Shown: positions 28,448 to 38,890, numbered from the stretch's first letter. The stretch: 64,000 bases of DNA from Paracoccus sp. JM45 (GCF_003590715.1 NZ_QQVY01000005.1:139591-203590), one strand, 5' to 3'. Program-made: numbers and translations. The notes: a model not told the origin generated them from the letters alone.

Positions 28448-28513
28448 TGACGCCACGATGGGGCGGCGACATGGTTCGCCGCCCGACCACCTTCCCAACC
28501 CACGGAGACATCC

Positions 28514-29569
28514 ATGTCCGATTCCCCCGATCCCGTGGTCCCGCAGAACGCAAGTGACTCGGTTGCCCAATTCGATCACCACTCGCGCAGCGCGCTGGAC
28601 CGCGTGCAGCATTTCCTGCACCAATATCCGACGATGGTGCCTGTCATCGTGCTGGTCCTGTCCCTGATTGCCTTCGGGCTGATCTCTCCCAATTTCTTTT
28701 CGGCGTTCAACCTGTCGCTGATCCTGCAGCAGGTGGCTGTGGTCGGCACGCTGGCCGCTGCGCAATCGTTGGTCATTCTGACCGCCGGTATCGACCTGTC
28801 GGTTGGCGCGGTGATGGTGCTGATTTCGGTCATCATGGGCAATTTGGCCGTCAATTTCGGCGTGCCGGTGCCCATTGCCATTTTCATCGGTCTGGCTTGC
28901 GGCGCAGGTACCGGCGCGATGAACGGTCTGCTGGTCACGAGGCTGAAGCTGCCGCCCTTCATCACCACGCTTGGCAGCTGGAACATTTTTCTGGCGCTGA
29001 ACTATTACCTGTCGGGTAGGCAAACGATCCGAAGCCAGTCCTTGGATGCCGAGGCACCCTTGCTAAAGTTCTTCGGCACCCGTTTCAACGTCGGTGATGC
29101 GGTGCTGACTTATGGCGTCGTGCTGATGGTGGTGGTGTTTGCGGTGCTGTATTACGCGCTGTATAAAACCGCATGGGGCCGTCGCGTCTATGCGGTGGGC
29201 GATGATCCTGAATCGGCGGCGCTTGCCGGTATCCAGACCAAGCAGATCCTGCTGTCGGTCTATGTCGTGGCAGGTCTGATCTGTGGCCTTGCCGCATGGT
29301 CGTCCATCGGCCGCGTCGGATCGATCAGCCCGACATCGTTTTTCGAGGCCAATCTGGAATCCATCACCGCAGTCGTGATCGGTGGCATATCGCTGTTTGG
29401 CGGTCGCGGATCGATCCTTGGGCCATTGATCGGTGCGCTGATCGTCGGCGTGTTCAATTCGGGCCTGCGTCTGGCAGGGGTGGATGTGCTGTGGCAGCTG
29501 TTTGCAACCGGCTGGCTGATCATCTTCGCCGTCGCCATCGACCAATGGATCAGAAAGGTGTCGTCATGA
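28514..29569 (+). CDS. frcC: Sugar ABC importer permease
   Basis: A 351-residue inner-membrane protein of the RbsC/FrcC family with about ten hydrophobic helices. Family markers are the LTAGIDLSVGAVM segment, TLGSWNIFLALNYYLSG, and the C-terminal AVVIGGISLFGGRGS loop that contacts the ATPase. The ATG follows CACGGAGACATCC. Its stop overlaps the start of the ATPase gene (ATGA), so the two subunits are translationally coupled. Confidence 0.92.
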   Translation: MSDSPDPVVPQNASDSVAQFDHHSRSALDRVQHFLHQYPTMVPVIVLVLSLIAFGLISPNFFSAFNLSLILQQVAVVGTLAAAQSLVILTAGIDLSVGAVMVLISVIMGNLAVNFGVPVPIAIFIGLACGAGTGAMNGLLVTRLKLPPFITTLGSWNIFLALNYYLSGRQTIRSQSLDAEAPLLKFFGTRFNVGDAVLTYGVVLMVVVFAVLYYALYKTAWGRRVYAVGDDPESAALAGIQTKQILLSVYVVAGLICGLAAWSSIGRVGSISPTSFFEANLESITAVVIGGISLFGGRGSILGPLIGALIVGVFNSGLRLAGVDVLWQLFATGWLIIFAVAIDQWIRKVSS

Positions 29570-30339
29570 CCCAGCCGCTTCTTTCCGCCCGTAATCTGGT
29601 CAAACGCTATGGTCGCGTGACCGCCATGGACCACGCGGATTTCGACCTCTATCCTGGCGAGATTCTGGCCGTTATCGGCGATAATGGTGCCGGTAAATCC
29701 AGCCTGATCAAGGCGCTGTCGGGTGCGGTTCGTCCTGATGAGGGTGAAATCCGGCTGGACGGCAAGCCGATCAGCTTTGGCAGCCCGCTGGATGCCCGCA
29801 AGGCAGGGATCGAAACCGTCTATCAGACGCTGGCCCTTTCGCCCGCCATGTCGATATCCGACAACATGTTCATGGGGCGTGAAATCAAACGCAAAGGCTT
29901 TATGGGCAAATATCTGGGCATGCTGGACAAGCCTGCGATGGATGATTTTGCCCGCAAAAAGCTGTCCGAACTGGGGTTGATGACCATCCAGAACATCAAC
30001 CAGCAGGTCGAGACGCTGTCAGGTGGTCAGCGTCAGGGCGTCGCCGTTGCGCGCGCCGCAGCCTTCGGCAGCCGTGTGATCATTCTGGACGAACCGACCG
30101 CGGCGCTTGGCGTCAAGGAAAGCCGTCGGGTGCTGGATCTGATTCTGGATGTCCGGTCGCGGGGCATTCCTATTGTGCTGATCAGCCACAATATGCCCCA
30201 TGTGTTCGAGGTTGCCGACCGAATCCACATCCACCGGCTTGGCAAGCGGTTGTGCGTTATCGACCCCAAGGAACATTCGATGTCGGATGCCGTGTCCTAT
30301 ATGACGGGGGCGAAGGTGCCCGACGAGGTGGCAGCCTGA
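29566..30339 (+). CDS. frcA: Sugar ABC importer ATP-binding protein
   Basis: A 257-residue ABC ATPase with one nucleotide-binding domain. Walker A is GDNGAGKSS, the signature LSGGQRQGVAV and Walker B VIILDEPTAAL. A single domain, rather than the double RbsA layout, matches FrcA. The ATG at 29566 overlaps the permease stop codon. It ends the frcBCA operon, followed by a hairpin terminator. Confidence 0.93.
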   Translation: MTQPLLSARNLVKRYGRVTAMDHADFDLYPGEILAVIGDNGAGKSSLIKALSGAVRPDEGEIRLDGKPISFGSPLDARKAGIETVYQTLALSPAMSISDNMFMGREIKRKGFMGKYLGMLDKPAMDDFARKKLSELGLMTIQNINQQVETLSGGQRQGVAVARAAAFGSRVIILDEPTAALGVKESRRVLDLILDVRSRGIPIVLISHNMPHVFEVADRIHIHRLGKRLCVIDPKEHSMSDAVSYMTGAKVPDEVAA

Positions 30340-30344
30340 AGTGG

Positions 30345-30374
30345 AAAGGGCGGGACCGATGTCCCGCTCTTTTG
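30345..30374. terminator. Terminator after frcA
   Basis: GCGGGAC and GTCCCGC form a 7-bp stem with a CGAT loop, with AAAGG on the left and CTCTTTT on the right. It sits between the convergent frcA and MFS genes and could serve both. Confidence 0.75.
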
Positions 30375-30375
30375 C

Positions 30376-31596
30376 TTAATCCGCCAGTTTCAGCATCAGG
30401 AACCATGCCATCGACGAACAGATCAGCGTTGCTGTCATCGCCGGAATGGCTGTGCCGTTATAAAGCAGTCCGACAGGTGCCGCGATCACCACCGCAGCCA
30501 AGGTTGATATTGCCGCGATGATCGACGCGGCCATCCCCGCAATATGACCCATGTGCTGTAAAGCCAGCGCGTTCAGGTTGCCGAAGGTCACACCCGCCAT
30601 AAAGAAAACGCTGGTGGCCCAGAAAAAGAATGCCGGAAATTGCAGCGCGGGCGGGATCATATCGGTTAGCATCAGGACCATGATCGTGCCGGACACGATG
30701 GTCTGCATGATATAGGCCCATTTCGCGATCCGCCGCATGCCGAAGCGGATGACGAATTTGATGTTCAGGATCGTGCCGGACCCAGACAGCAGCGCCATGG
30801 CAGCGAACCACAGGTGGAAATTCTCACCCTTGTTATAGGTTTCCCCGAACAACTGCTGTGCCGATGACAACAGGGCGAACATCTGGCCAAAACCAAGCGT
30901 CAGAACCAATGTGGTCAGCATGACCTGACGGTTCGACAGAACCTCGGTCGCGGCGGCCAGAAGGGTGGTGGCGCGCAGGGGACGGCGGTCCTTCGGAGGC
31001 AGGGTTTCTGCCTGACGGATGTTCAGCCAGGATGCGCCGATCAGACCGAAGATGATAAAGGCGACAAAAACGCCATGCCAGTTCGACATGCCGATGATGC
31101 CTGCGCCGATCGAGGGGGCAATCGCAGGCACAGTGATAAAGATCATCATCACAAAACTGGTGATGCGGGCCATCTCGCGGCCCTGATACAGGTCGCGCAC
31201 AAGCGCCAGACCGACAATGCGCGGGCCGGATGCACCGATGCCCTGAATAAAGCGGGCGATCAGCAATGTTTCCAGCGAATTGGAATAAAGCGCGGCAATC
31301 GTCGCGGTGATGTAAATGCCGAACCCCAGTGTGATGGTCCGTTTGCGGCCAAGCGCATCGGACAAAGGTCCGGCAAACAGAGTGCCAAGACCCATGCCCG
31401 CGACAAAACTGGTCAGGATCAATTGCGCGCGGTTGACGTTATCGGGGGTCAGATCGGCTGCGATCTTCGGAAGCGCGGGAAGCATCGCATCCATGGAAAA
31501 AGCGATGGTGGCGAAAAGAAACGCCAGCATCGCAATGAATTCAGGCAAGGGCAAACGGCGCTTTGGCGTTGCGATTGCATGGGCAATATCGGTCAT
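30376..31596 (-). CDS. Bcr/CflA-type multidrug efflux MFS transporter (second copy)
   Basis: A 406-residue major-facilitator protein with 12 predicted helices. It shows the FSMDAMLPALPKIAADL start and the AGPLSDALGRKRTITLG loop of drug:proton antiporters. It is only distantly similar to the 6831-8027 protein, so it is not a recent duplicate. I prefer the ATG at 31596 because AGGTGA lies five bases before it; a GTG three codons earlier is also possible. Confidence 0.88.
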   Translation of the reverse strand: MTDIAHAIATPKRRLPLPEFIAMLAFLFATIAFSMDAMLPALPKIAADLTPDNVNRAQLILTSFVAGMGLGTLFAGPLSDALGRKRTITLGFGIYITATIAALYSNSLETLLIARFIQGIGASGPRIVGLALVRDLYQGREMARITSFVMMIFITVPAIAPSIGAGIIGMSNWHGVFVAFIIFGLIGASWLNIRQAETLPPKDRRPLRATTLLAAATEVLSNRQVMLTTLVLTLGFGQMFALLSSAQQLFGETYNKGENFHLWFAAMALLSGSGTILNIKFVIRFGMRRIAKWAYIMQTIVSGTIMVLMLTDMIPPALQFPAFFFWATSVFFMAGVTFGNLNALALQHMGHIAGMAASIIAAISTLAAVVIAAPVGLLYNGTAIPAMTATLICSSMAWFLMLKLAD

Positions 31597-31654
31597 GGGG
31601 GTCACCTGTCGGTTCTGACCCAGCAGATAGCCCGATATTGCAGACTATGCAAGA

Positions 31655-32281
31655 TTATCGGGTGACGGCACCGGACAGTTCGTCGATGACGTTTTCCCAA
31701 AGGGCCGTAGGTTGGGCACCGCTGACCGCATGGGTATCAGCCACAATGAAGGTCGGGATCGAATTGATGCCCCGCTGACGGGCATGTGAATCGCGGCTTG
31801 TCACCTCGTCCCTGTCGGCATCGCTGGCCAGCAGGCGGGCGGTTGCTTCGATATTCATGCCGGCGGCCGCGGCGATGCGGGTCAGGGTTTCGGGGTCTGC
31901 GATATCCTCGCCCTCGAACCAATGGGCTTTCAGCAGGCCGGTCATCACGCCGTCCTGCACGCCTTCCAGCCCTGCCCAATGCATCAGACGATGGGCGTTC
32001 GTGGTATCGGGCTGCCAGACAGGCGGCACAACGGTCACACCCAACTGTGCCGCACGTTCCAGAAAGGCATCCTGCGAAGTTGCCGCATTTTCACCGAATT
32101 TGGCGGTCAGATATTCAGCACGGTTCATGCCTTTGGCGGGCATTTGCGGGTTCAGACGAAATGGGTGCCACGCAATGGAAAACGGATGATCGGGGCGTTT
32201 TGCCAGTGCTGCATCCAGTTCCAGCTTTCCGATCAGGCACCAGGGGCACACAGGGTCCGAGAAAATATCAAGACGGGTCAT
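31655..32281 (-). CDS. DsbA-family (FrnE-like) thiol oxidoreductase
   Basis: A 208-residue protein with a DsbA-type thioredoxin fold and an active-site CPWC close to the N-terminus (FSDPVCPWCLIGK), then the RLNPQMPAKGMNRAEYL segment and a late GINSIPTFIV cis-proline region. There is no signal peptide, so it is cytoplasmic like FrnE. The ATG at 32281 follows AAGGACAG. FrnE-like proteins are linked to oxidative-stress protection and some to aromatic isomerisation; the substrate is open. Confidence 0.9.
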   Translation of the reverse strand: MTRLDIFSDPVCPWCLIGKLELDAALAKRPDHPFSIAWHPFRLNPQMPAKGMNRAEYLTAKFGENAATSQDAFLERAAQLGVTVVPPVWQPDTTNAHRLMHWAGLEGVQDGVMTGLLKAHWFEGEDIADPETLTRIAAAAGMNIEATARLLASDADRDEVTSRDSHARQRGINSIPTFIVADTHAVSGAQPTALWENVIDELSGAVTR

Positions 32282-32421
32282 GATCTGTCCTTGCGATAGG
32301 GCCCGCATATGGCACAGCGGGTGATCTTGCCGGTGGGGACAGGGCATATGGGCCAGCGTCCCGATGATGTTGCGGGGCTTTTACCCTGCACAGCGCCACA
32401 GTGCCATGCGGTTCACCAAAT

Positions 32422-32445
32422 AAAAAACGGCCCGCGAACGGGCCG
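32422..32445 (-). terminator. Terminator of the cold-shock gene
   Basis: On the minus strand ACGGCCCG-TTCG-CGGGCCGT forms a perfect 8-bp stem with a UUCG tetraloop, followed by a run of Ts. It begins 25 bp after the stop codon. Confidence 0.94.
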
Positions 32446-32469
32446 TCACAGCACGCATGAAAGCGTGAA

Positions 32470-32676
32470 TTAAAGCAACTGCAGATCGCTGGCTGATGCA
32501 CGGCCATCACGGCCCGACTGCAATTCATAGCTGATCTTCTGGTTGTCCTGCAGACCCGTCAATCCGGCGCGTTCCACTGCCGAGATGTGGACGAAGACAT
32601 CGCTGCCGCCGTCATCAGGTGCCACAAAACCAAAGCCTTTGGTGGCGTTGAACCACTTAACCGTTCCGGTCGCCAT
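32470..32676 (-). CDS. Cold-shock domain protein
   Basis: A 68-residue single cold-shock domain with the RNA-binding motifs [12 protein letters not shown] (RNP1) and DVFVHISAV (RNP2). It binds single-stranded RNA or DNA and acts as an RNA chaperone. The ATG at 32676 is 12 bp after GAAGGAGAGAAC. The 5' region up to about 32,800 contains a GCTCACGCAAGTGAG hairpin and could be a structured leader as in other csp genes; this is not shown. Confidence 0.95.
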   Translation of the reverse strand: MATGTVKWFNATKGFGFVAPDDGGSDVFVHISAVERAGLTGLQDNQKISYELQSGRDGRASASDLQLL

Positions 32677-32882
32677 AACCGTTCTCTCCTTCAAGTCATC
32701 CCGACGCAGGGATTGCGTCAGGCCGTGCAGCCCGCTTTCGGTCTTCCGGCTGCCCGTAAAGGGAGCGGTAGAAAGTCTCTTGCTCACGCAAGTGAGAGGA
32801 TGCCCGAATCGATTTAAAACGCAAGTCTGTTTTACGCGCAGGCGGGTGCCCGCGCGTGAAGCTTTCGCAACATCCGCCGGTT

Positions 32883-34829
32883 TCAGCGTAGATCAGGCGC
32901 GGTCGCTTCGGCTTTCAGCATTTCTGTCACCTCGGACAGGGACAGGGTGCGGCTGCCCTGCTGGTCCAGACGGCGCAGGGAAACAGTGCGGTCTTCCACC
33001 TCTTTCATGCCGATGGCCATGATCGCGGGGACCTTGCCGACGGAATGTTCGCGGACCTTATAGTTGATCTTTTCGTTGCGGATATCAGCCTCGGCGCGGA
33101 TGCCTGCGGCATTTAGCGCGGCGACAACTTCATGCACATAATCATCCGCGTCCGAAACGATGGATGCGACAACCACCTGACGCGGTGCCAGCCAGAAAGG
33201 CAGTTTGCCCGCGTGGTTTTCGATCAGGATGCCGATGAAACGTTCAAAGCTGCCCAAAACGGCGCGGTGCAGCATGATGGGGCGGTGCTTCTGGCCGTCC
33301 TGCCCGACATATTCCGCATCCAGACGTTCCGGCAGGTTGGGGTCAACCTGCAAGGTGCCGCATTGCCAGTCACGGCCAATGGCATCCGTCAGCACGAATT
33401 CCAGTTTCGGACCATAGAAGGCACCTTCGCCGGGGAAGATGGTGTAATCATAGCCTGCCGCTTTACAGGCATTGCCCAAGGCCGCCTCGACCCGATCCCA
33501 GCTTTCATCCGAACCGATGCGCTTTTCAGGGCGCGTCGACAGCTTGATCCGCCAGCCGGTAAAGCCCAGATCGGCATAGATGCCCGCCAGAAAATCGATG
33601 AACTTCTTGGTTTCGGCTTCAATCTGGTCGTCGGTGCAGAAGATATGCGCGTCATCCTGCGTAAAGCCGCGCACACGCATGATGCCATGCAGCGCCCCCG
33701 AGGGTTCATACCGGTTGCACGACCCGAATTCGGCCATCCGCAGCGGCAGGTCGCGATAGGATTTCAAGCCGTGGTTGAAGATCTGTACGTGGCACGGGCA
33801 GTTCATCGGTTTCAGCGCATTGATGGTCTTGGTCTTGGCATGTTCTTCGTCCACTTCGACGATGAACATATTGTCCTGATAGTTTTCCCAATGACCGGAT
33901 TCTTCCCACAGCTTGCGGCTGACGACCTGCGGGGTGTTCACCTCGACATAGCCGTCGGCGCGCTGCTTGCGGCGCATGTAATCCTGAAGGTTGGTATAGA
34001 TGCTCCAGCCGTTCGCATGCCAGAAAATCTGGCCCGGAGCCTCTTCCTGCATGTGGAACAGGTCCATTTCGCGGCCCAGCTTGCGGTGATCGCGTTTTGC
34101 GGCCTCCTCCAGCATGGTCATATGGGCTTTCAGGTCGTCGCGGTTGCGGAAGGCCACGCCATAGATGCGCTGCAACTGCGGGCGCGTCGCATCGCCCAGC
34201 CAGTATGCACCGGCAATATGGGTCAGCTTGAAGGCATCGGCGGGCAACTGGCCGGTGTTCTGCAAGTGCGGGCCGCGGCACAGATCCTGCCAGTCGCCGT
34301 GCCAATACATCCGCAGGTCCTGATCTTCGGGAATGCGGTCGATCAGTTCCAGTTTGAACGGTTCATTTGCCGCTTTGTAATGGGCGATGGCCCGGTCGCG
34401 GTCCCAGACTTCGGTGCGGACCGGATCACGGGCGGCGATGATCTTTTTCATCTCGGCCTCGATCACGGCCAAATCTTCGGGGGTGAAGGGTTCGGCGCGG
34501 TCGAAGTCATAGAACCAGCCATAATCGCGGACCGGACCGATGGTGACTTTGACATCAGGCCAGATCGACTGGACGGCGCGGGCCATGACGTGGGCGAAAT
34601 CGTGGCGGATCAGTTCCAGCGCCTGCGCTTCATCCTTTATCGAGTGAATGGCGATCTGGCCGCTGGACATAATTGGCCATGCAAGGTCGATGTGCTGACC
34701 ATCAAGGCTGGCGCTGATGGCGCGTTTGGCAAGGCTGGGGGCGATGCTTTCGGCCACTTGGGCGGCGGTGACGCCAGCCTCGTATTCGCGCGAATTGCCA
34801 TCAGGAAAAGTCAGAGAGATCTGGGACAT
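32883..34829 (-). CDS. thrS: Threonyl-tRNA synthetase
   Basis: A 648-residue class II aminoacyl-tRNA synthetase. The order is an N-terminal TGS domain, an editing domain, the catalytic core ([10 protein letters not shown] zinc-site region, [30 protein letters not shown]) and a C-terminal anticodon-binding domain. All core motifs are intact and length is typical. The ATG at 34829 follows AGGAGGAC; the frame is open further upstream but without homology. Confidence 0.97.
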   Translation of the reverse strand: MSQISLTFPDGNSREYEAGVTAAQVAESIAPSLAKRAISASLDGQHIDLAWPIMSSGQIAIHSIKDEAQALELIRHDFAHVMARAVQSIWPDVKVTIGPVRDYGWFYDFDRAEPFTPEDLAVIEAEMKKIIAARDPVRTEVWDRDRAIAHYKAANEPFKLELIDRIPEDQDLRMYWHGDWQDLCRGPHLQNTGQLPADAFKLTHIAGAYWLGDATRPQLQRIYGVAFRNRDDLKAHMTMLEEAAKRDHRKLGREMDLFHMQEEAPGQIFWHANGWSIYTNLQDYMRRKQRADGYVEVNTPQVVSRKLWEESGHWENYQDNMFIVEVDEEHAKTKTINALKPMNCPCHVQIFNHGLKSYRDLPLRMAEFGSCNRYEPSGALHGIMRVRGFTQDDAHIFCTDDQIEAETKKFIDFLAGIYADLGFTGWRIKLSTRPEKRIGSDESWDRVEAALGNACKAAGYDYTIFPGEGAFYGPKLEFVLTDAIGRDWQCGTLQVDPNLPERLDAEYVGQDGQKHRPIMLHRAVLGSFERFIGILIENHAGKLPFWLAPRQVVVASIVSDADDYVHEVVAALNAAGIRAEADIRNEKINYKVREHSVGKVPAIMAIGMKEVEDRTVSLRRLDQQGSRTLSLSEVTEMLKAEATAPDLR

Positions 34830-34951
34830 AAAGTCCTCCTCGTCGGTTTGGCGCCCACGGAACGCCCGATTGCGGGTTATGTTAAGGTCGCACCAATGGA
34901 CCCGCGCGCAAAAACTGTCAAGATAAGCCACGCAACAAGCCGGATATCCCT

Positions 34952-36229
34952 ATGAAAGAAATCGAAGAACAGCTGTTCGAAGTACTGGTCGATGATCCCG
35001 ATGCCGATGGCGGATTGAAGGGCGCGCAAAAACAGGCCGAGCCTGCAAATTTCCTGCGCCATGTCGCGGCATTGTCAGGGTCCAAACTGGGCGACGGCTT
35101 GGTGGATGCCAAACTGGTGCTGTCATGGTTGTTGACGCATCTGGGGGCAGGGGCCGGTTTCATCGGTCTGCTGGTCCCCATCCGCGAGGCGGGGTCGCTG
35201 TTGCCGCAGCTGTTTACCGCGGGGGCCATCGGGGCGCTGCCACGGCGCAAATGGGTCTGGGCCGCGGGCAGCATTCTGCAGGGGCTGGCGGCACTGGGGA
35301 TCGCGGTTGTTGCGCTGGTTTTACAGGGGGCTGCGGCGGGACTGGCGATTGTCGGCTTGCTGGCGGTTCTGGCCTTGGCGCGGTCGGTCTGTTCGGCCTC
35401 CTATAAGGATGTGCTGGGCAAGACGGTCGGAAAAACACGGCGCGGGACCGCGACAGGTCTGGCAGGCAGCGTCAGCGCAGCGGGTGTGATTGTCTTTGCG
35501 CTGCTGCTGTTATGGGGGCCTTTCGACCGTGCCCCGCTGGTGATTGCCGCGATCCTGCTGGCGGCGGGCATGTGGGTTCTGGCGGGGCTGGTCTTTGCGA
35601 CATTGGAGGAGGACCCCCAACCCCGCCAGAACGTGCTGGGCCTGCGGCAGTCTTTGGCACAGCTGTCCTTGCTGCGTCAGGACGGGCAGTTGGGACGGTT
35701 TGTTGTCGCTCGGTCGCTGTTGGTCGGCACAGCCCTTGCGCCGCCCTATCTGTTGGTGATTGCGGCGGGGCAGCAGGCCGACGACCGGCATCTGGGGCTG
35801 CTGGTGCTGGCCTCGGCGCTGGCGTCGCTGGTATCGTCATGGGTCTGGGGGCGGATGGCGGACCGTTCGGCGCGGCAGGTGCTGGTCTGGTCCGGCGTCG
35901 CCGCAGCCGTTGCGCTGTTGATCGCCATTGCTTTGGGTGCCATGGGGCATGCGGGAACGGCGGGCATTGCGGTGGTTCTGTTCGGCCTGATGATCGCCTA
36001 TCACGGGGTCAGGCAAGGGCGGTCCACCTATCTGGTGGATATGGCCCCCGATGACCAGCGCGCAGCCTATACGGCCGTGTCGAATCTGGTGGTCGGTGTG
36101 GTGATCCTGATTGCGGGGGCCGCCTCGGCAGCGCTTGCGATGCTGGGGGGGGCTTGGGTTATCGCGGTCTTTGCACTGGCATCGGTTGCCGGTGCATGGG
36201 TCGCATTCGGATTGAAAGAGGTAAGCTGA
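34952..36229 (+). CDS. MFS transporter
   Basis: A 425-residue protein with a polar 35-residue N-terminal extension followed by about 12 predicted helices. The first loop (LLVPIREAGSLLPQLF, GALPRRKWVW) and the repeat GRMADRSARQVLVW mark it as a major-facilitator permease of a type common in Rhodobacteraceae. The substrate is unknown. The last base of its TGA stop is the first base of the next ATG (TGATG), so it is coupled to the alpha/beta hydrolase. Confidence 0.85.
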   Translation: MKEIEEQLFEVLVDDPDADGGLKGAQKQAEPANFLRHVAALSGSKLGDGLVDAKLVLSWLLTHLGAGAGFIGLLVPIREAGSLLPQLFTAGAIGALPRRKWVWAAGSILQGLAALGIAVVALVLQGAAAGLAIVGLLAVLALARSVCSASYKDVLGKTVGKTRRGTATGLAGSVSAAGVIVFALLLLWGPFDRAPLVIAAILLAAGMWVLAGLVFATLEEDPQPRQNVLGLRQSLAQLSLLRQDGQLGRFVVARSLLVGTALAPPYLLVIAAGQQADDRHLGLLVLASALASLVSSWVWGRMADRSARQVLVWSGVAAAVALLIAIALGAMGHAGTAGIAVVLFGLMIAYHGVRQGRSTYLVDMAPDDQRAAYTAVSNLVVGVVILIAGAASAALAMLGGAWVIAVFALASVAGAWVAFGLKEVS

Positions 36230-36966
36230 TGAACGACTATCTTGAAACGCCATCGGGACGTCGCATCGCCTATGTGCGGACCCAAGGGAAGGGGCCGGGC
36301 ATCGTGTTTCTGGGCGGGTTCAAATCCGACATGAGCGGCACCAAGGCCGTTCATCTGGAGGCTTGGGCCAAAGAACATGGCCACGCCTTCCTGAGGTTTG
36401 ACTATTCCGGTCATGGCGGCAGTAGTGAAACCTTTGAAGAAGGCTGCATCGGTGACTGGGCCGAGGATGCGTTCCAAGCCATCACCACCCTGACCGACGG
36501 CTCGCAGGTTCTGGTCGGATCATCCATGGGTGGCTGGATCAGCCTGCTGATGGCGCGTCGCATGCCCGAACGCGTGGCGGCACTTGTCACCATTGCCGCC
36601 GCGCCCGATTTCACCGAACGTGGTTTCTGGGCAGGATTTTCCGAAGACTATCGTCAGGTGCTGACCCGTGACGGACGGCTGGAATTGCCAAGCGATTACG
36701 CCGACCAGCCCTATGTCATCACGCGCCGCCTGATCGAGGATGGTCGCTACCAGCAGGTTATGAACCAACCGCTGGATCTGCCATTTCCGACGCGTTTCTT
36801 GCAAGGAACGGCAGATAAAGATGTGCCGATGCAATGGGCGCTGGATCTGCTGGATCATGCGACATCGCCAGATATGCGCCTGACCTTGGTCAAGGGCGCC
36901 GATCACCGTTTTTCGACGCCCGAATGTCTGGACCTTGTGACCGAAACTATCCGGTCACTGCCCTAG
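36229..36966 (+). CDS. Alpha/beta hydrolase
   Basis: A 245-residue serine hydrolase with the nucleophile elbow GSSMGGW (Ser near residue 100), the oxyanion strand IVFLGGFKSDM, a late aspartate in QGTADKDVP and the catalytic histidine in KGADHRFS. The shape is close to the ABHD10-type esterase/thioesterase group. The start codon overlaps the stop of the MFS gene by one base (TGATG). Its closeness to a transporter suggests a common substrate, which is unknown. Confidence 0.88.
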   Translation: MNDYLETPSGRRIAYVRTQGKGPGIVFLGGFKSDMSGTKAVHLEAWAKEHGHAFLRFDYSGHGGSSETFEEGCIGDWAEDAFQAITTLTDGSQVLVGSSMGGWISLLMARRMPERVAALVTIAAAPDFTERGFWAGFSEDYRQVLTRDGRLELPSDYADQPYVITRRLIEDGRYQQVMNQPLDLPFPTRFLQGTADKDVPMQWALDLLDHATSPDMRLTLVKGADHRFSTPECLDLVTETIRSLP

Positions 36967-36967
36967 G

Positions 36968-37450
36968 TTACAACGTCAGGGTATAGTGTTCGCCCATATC
37001 GGGCTTGTCACCGGTCACTTTGGATTTGGCGATCTGGAACAGAAAGGTCAGGCTGCCACCGGTGGCCCAAACCTCGGCCCCTGACAGGTCCATATGCAAC
37101 AGCTGGACATCAGGGTCTTCTTTGCCACTCTCGAACCAGCTGGAGGCGACGGCATTCCAGATTTCATCCAGTTTCGCGCGGTCATCCGACAGCGATAGCT
37201 GGCCGTCGATGCGGGTGTACAACCCTTCGCCCGCGTCGCTGACAACATGGATTGCGGGCTTCGCACCGCCGGCCAGCGATTTGGCCAGATCGGTGCCCTT
37301 GGCAGTGATGAACCACAGCGCGGATTGATCGCGATCCGCGTAATGTGACATGGGCACCACCCGAGGGTCCTCGGTGGTGCCCAGCATGCCGGCATTTACA
37401 TCGTCAAGCCGGCTCCAGAACTGGTCGGCACGTTTGTGGTCGTCCGTCAT
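36968..37450 (-). CDS. Pyridoxamine 5'-phosphate oxidase-like (general stress protein 26 type)
   Basis: A 160-residue split-barrel flavin-binding protein. TTEDPRVVPMSHY, LWFITAKGTDLAKSL and the IDGQLSLSDDRAKLDEIW segment are characteristic of the general stress protein 26 group. These bind FMN or F420-like cofactors but usually do not act in vitamin B6 synthesis. It is convergent with the hydrolase gene, with 1 bp between the stop codons. Confidence 0.87.
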   Translation of the reverse strand: MTDDHKRADQFWSRLDDVNAGMLGTTEDPRVVPMSHYADRDQSALWFITAKGTDLAKSLAGGAKPAIHVVSDAGEGLYTRIDGQLSLSDDRAKLDEIWNAVASSWFESGKEDPDVQLLHMDLSGAEVWATGGSLTFLFQIAKSKVTGDKPDMGEHYTLTL

Positions 37451-37524
37451 GATATCCCCTTGTGCCGCACCATGCGGCGTTCAGAGATATAACGGTGATC
37501 ATGTCACGCAGGTTCCTGACGGTC

Positions 37525-38874
37525 CTAGACGGCCATTTTGGCACCATCCATCGTATCGGCCACACCGCAATCGGTATCTGCAGGGTTGGGTTTGCGACGG
37601 CGCTTCGGTTTGGGGCTGTCTTCGGTCTGCTTGGCGCTTTCATCCATAAAATCAAGCACAAGCGGACGAATGTTCAGGCGCCATGATTTGCCTGCAAAGA
37701 TGCCGTAATGGCCCGCACCCGGTTCCAGATGCTGCACCTTTTTGTCCGCCGGAACGCCGGAGCACAGATCAAGTGCGGCCACGCATTGACCGGGGGCCGA
37801 AATGTCGTCATTCGCGCCCTCGACCGTCATGATGGAGACATCGCTGATCTTGCCGATATCGACCAGTTTGCCTTCAACGGTGAATTCATTTTTGGCGATT
37901 TCAAGGTTTTTGAAGATACGCTCGACCGTCGACATATAGAATTCGGCGGTCATATCCATCACCGCCAGATATTCGTCATAGAATTTATTGTGCTTATCGC
38001 CATCCGACGCCGTGCCGCGTGCTTCGGCATAGATCTGGTTGATAAAGGCGCGACTGTGGGATTCCGCATTCATGGCGATAAAGCTGCTAAGCTGCATCAG
38101 GCCCGGATAGACCATCCGCCCTGCGCCGCGATATTTGAAACCGACCGACTGGATCACCGCTTTTTCCAGTTCACCCATAGTAACGCGGTTGCCGAAATCG
38201 GTCACCTCGGTTGCGGCGGCATCGGGATCAACGGGGCCGCCGATCAGGGTCAGGCTGCGGGGCTGGGCCTTGGGGTCTTCCTCGGCCAGAATGGCAGTCG
38301 CGGCCAAGGCAAGGGGGGCCGGCTGGCAGACGGCGACGACATTGGTGTCAGGGCCAAGGTGTTTGATGAAATCAACCAGATAGCGGGTGTAATCCTCGAC
38401 GTCGAATTTGCCTTCGCTCACAGGGATATCACGGGCATTGTGCCAATCGGTGACATAGACATCGCAATCGCTCAGCAGCGACGTTACGGTTGATCGCATC
38501 AGCGTCGCGTAATGGCCCGACATCGGTGCGATCAACAGCACTTTGCGGGGCATGGTGTCACGACGCGCGACGCGAAAGTGGATCAGGTCGCCAAAGGCGC
38601 GTCTGACCACCGGTTCGACATAGACGATGTGATCCTGCCCGTCCTCACCTGCAATCGTGGGCATTTCCCAATCCGGCTTTGTGACCATCCGCGCAAAGCT
38701 GCGTTCTGTCACGCGGCCCCATGCACTTAGCAGATGGAAGGCGGGGTTCGGGATCAGCGCAAAGGCGGGATATGACCCCATCGCGCGAGCCGTGGCCCCC
38801 ATCCATTCATTTGTATTGCGGATTGTTTCCATCGCATCATATGAAATGACGCCTTTTAGACCTTTGACCGACAT
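37525..38874 (-). CDS. phaZ: Intracellular polyhydroxyalkanoate depolymerase
   Basis: A 449-residue enzyme of the intracellular PHB depolymerase family that releases hydroxybutyrate from storage granules. Typical segments are YDAMETIRNTNEWMGA, MSGHYATLMRSTV, VYVTDWHNARDIPVSEGKFD and a nucleophile region VVAVCQPAPLAL, where cysteine is the nucleophile in this family. The C-terminal 40 residues are basic. The start at 38874 has GGTGGA just upstream. It is divergent from phaC, with a PhaR-like box between them. Confidence 0.92.
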   Translation of the reverse strand: MSVKGLKGVISYDAMETIRNTNEWMGATARAMGSYPAFALIPNPAFHLLSAWGRVTERSFARMVTKPDWEMPTIAGEDGQDHIVYVEPVVRRAFGDLIHFRVARRDTMPRKVLLIAPMSGHYATLMRSTVTSLLSDCDVYVTDWHNARDIPVSEGKFDVEDYTRYLVDFIKHLGPDTNVVAVCQPAPLALAATAILAEEDPKAQPRSLTLIGGPVDPDAAATEVTDFGNRVTMGELEKAVIQSVGFKYRGAGRMVYPGLMQLSSFIAMNAESHSRAFINQIYAEARGTASDGDKHNKFYDEYLAVMDMTAEFYMSTVERIFKNLEIAKNEFTVEGKLVDIGKISDVSIMTVEGANDDISAPGQCVAALDLCSGVPADKKVQHLEPGAGHYGIFAGKSWRLNIRPLVLDFMDESAKQTEDSPKPKRRRKPNPADTDCGVADTMDGAKMAV

Positions 38875-38890
38875 ATCATCCACCATTTTG

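Noticed and set aside
32834..32860. Terminator of thrS
   Set aside because: ACGCGCAGGCGGGTGCCCGCGCGT can fold, but on the thrS strand it is followed by As rather than Ts.
33132..34955. 607-codon open frame opposite thrS
   Set aside because: It is the antisense shadow of thrS, which has all family motifs; the antisense translation resembles nothing and has no ribosome site.
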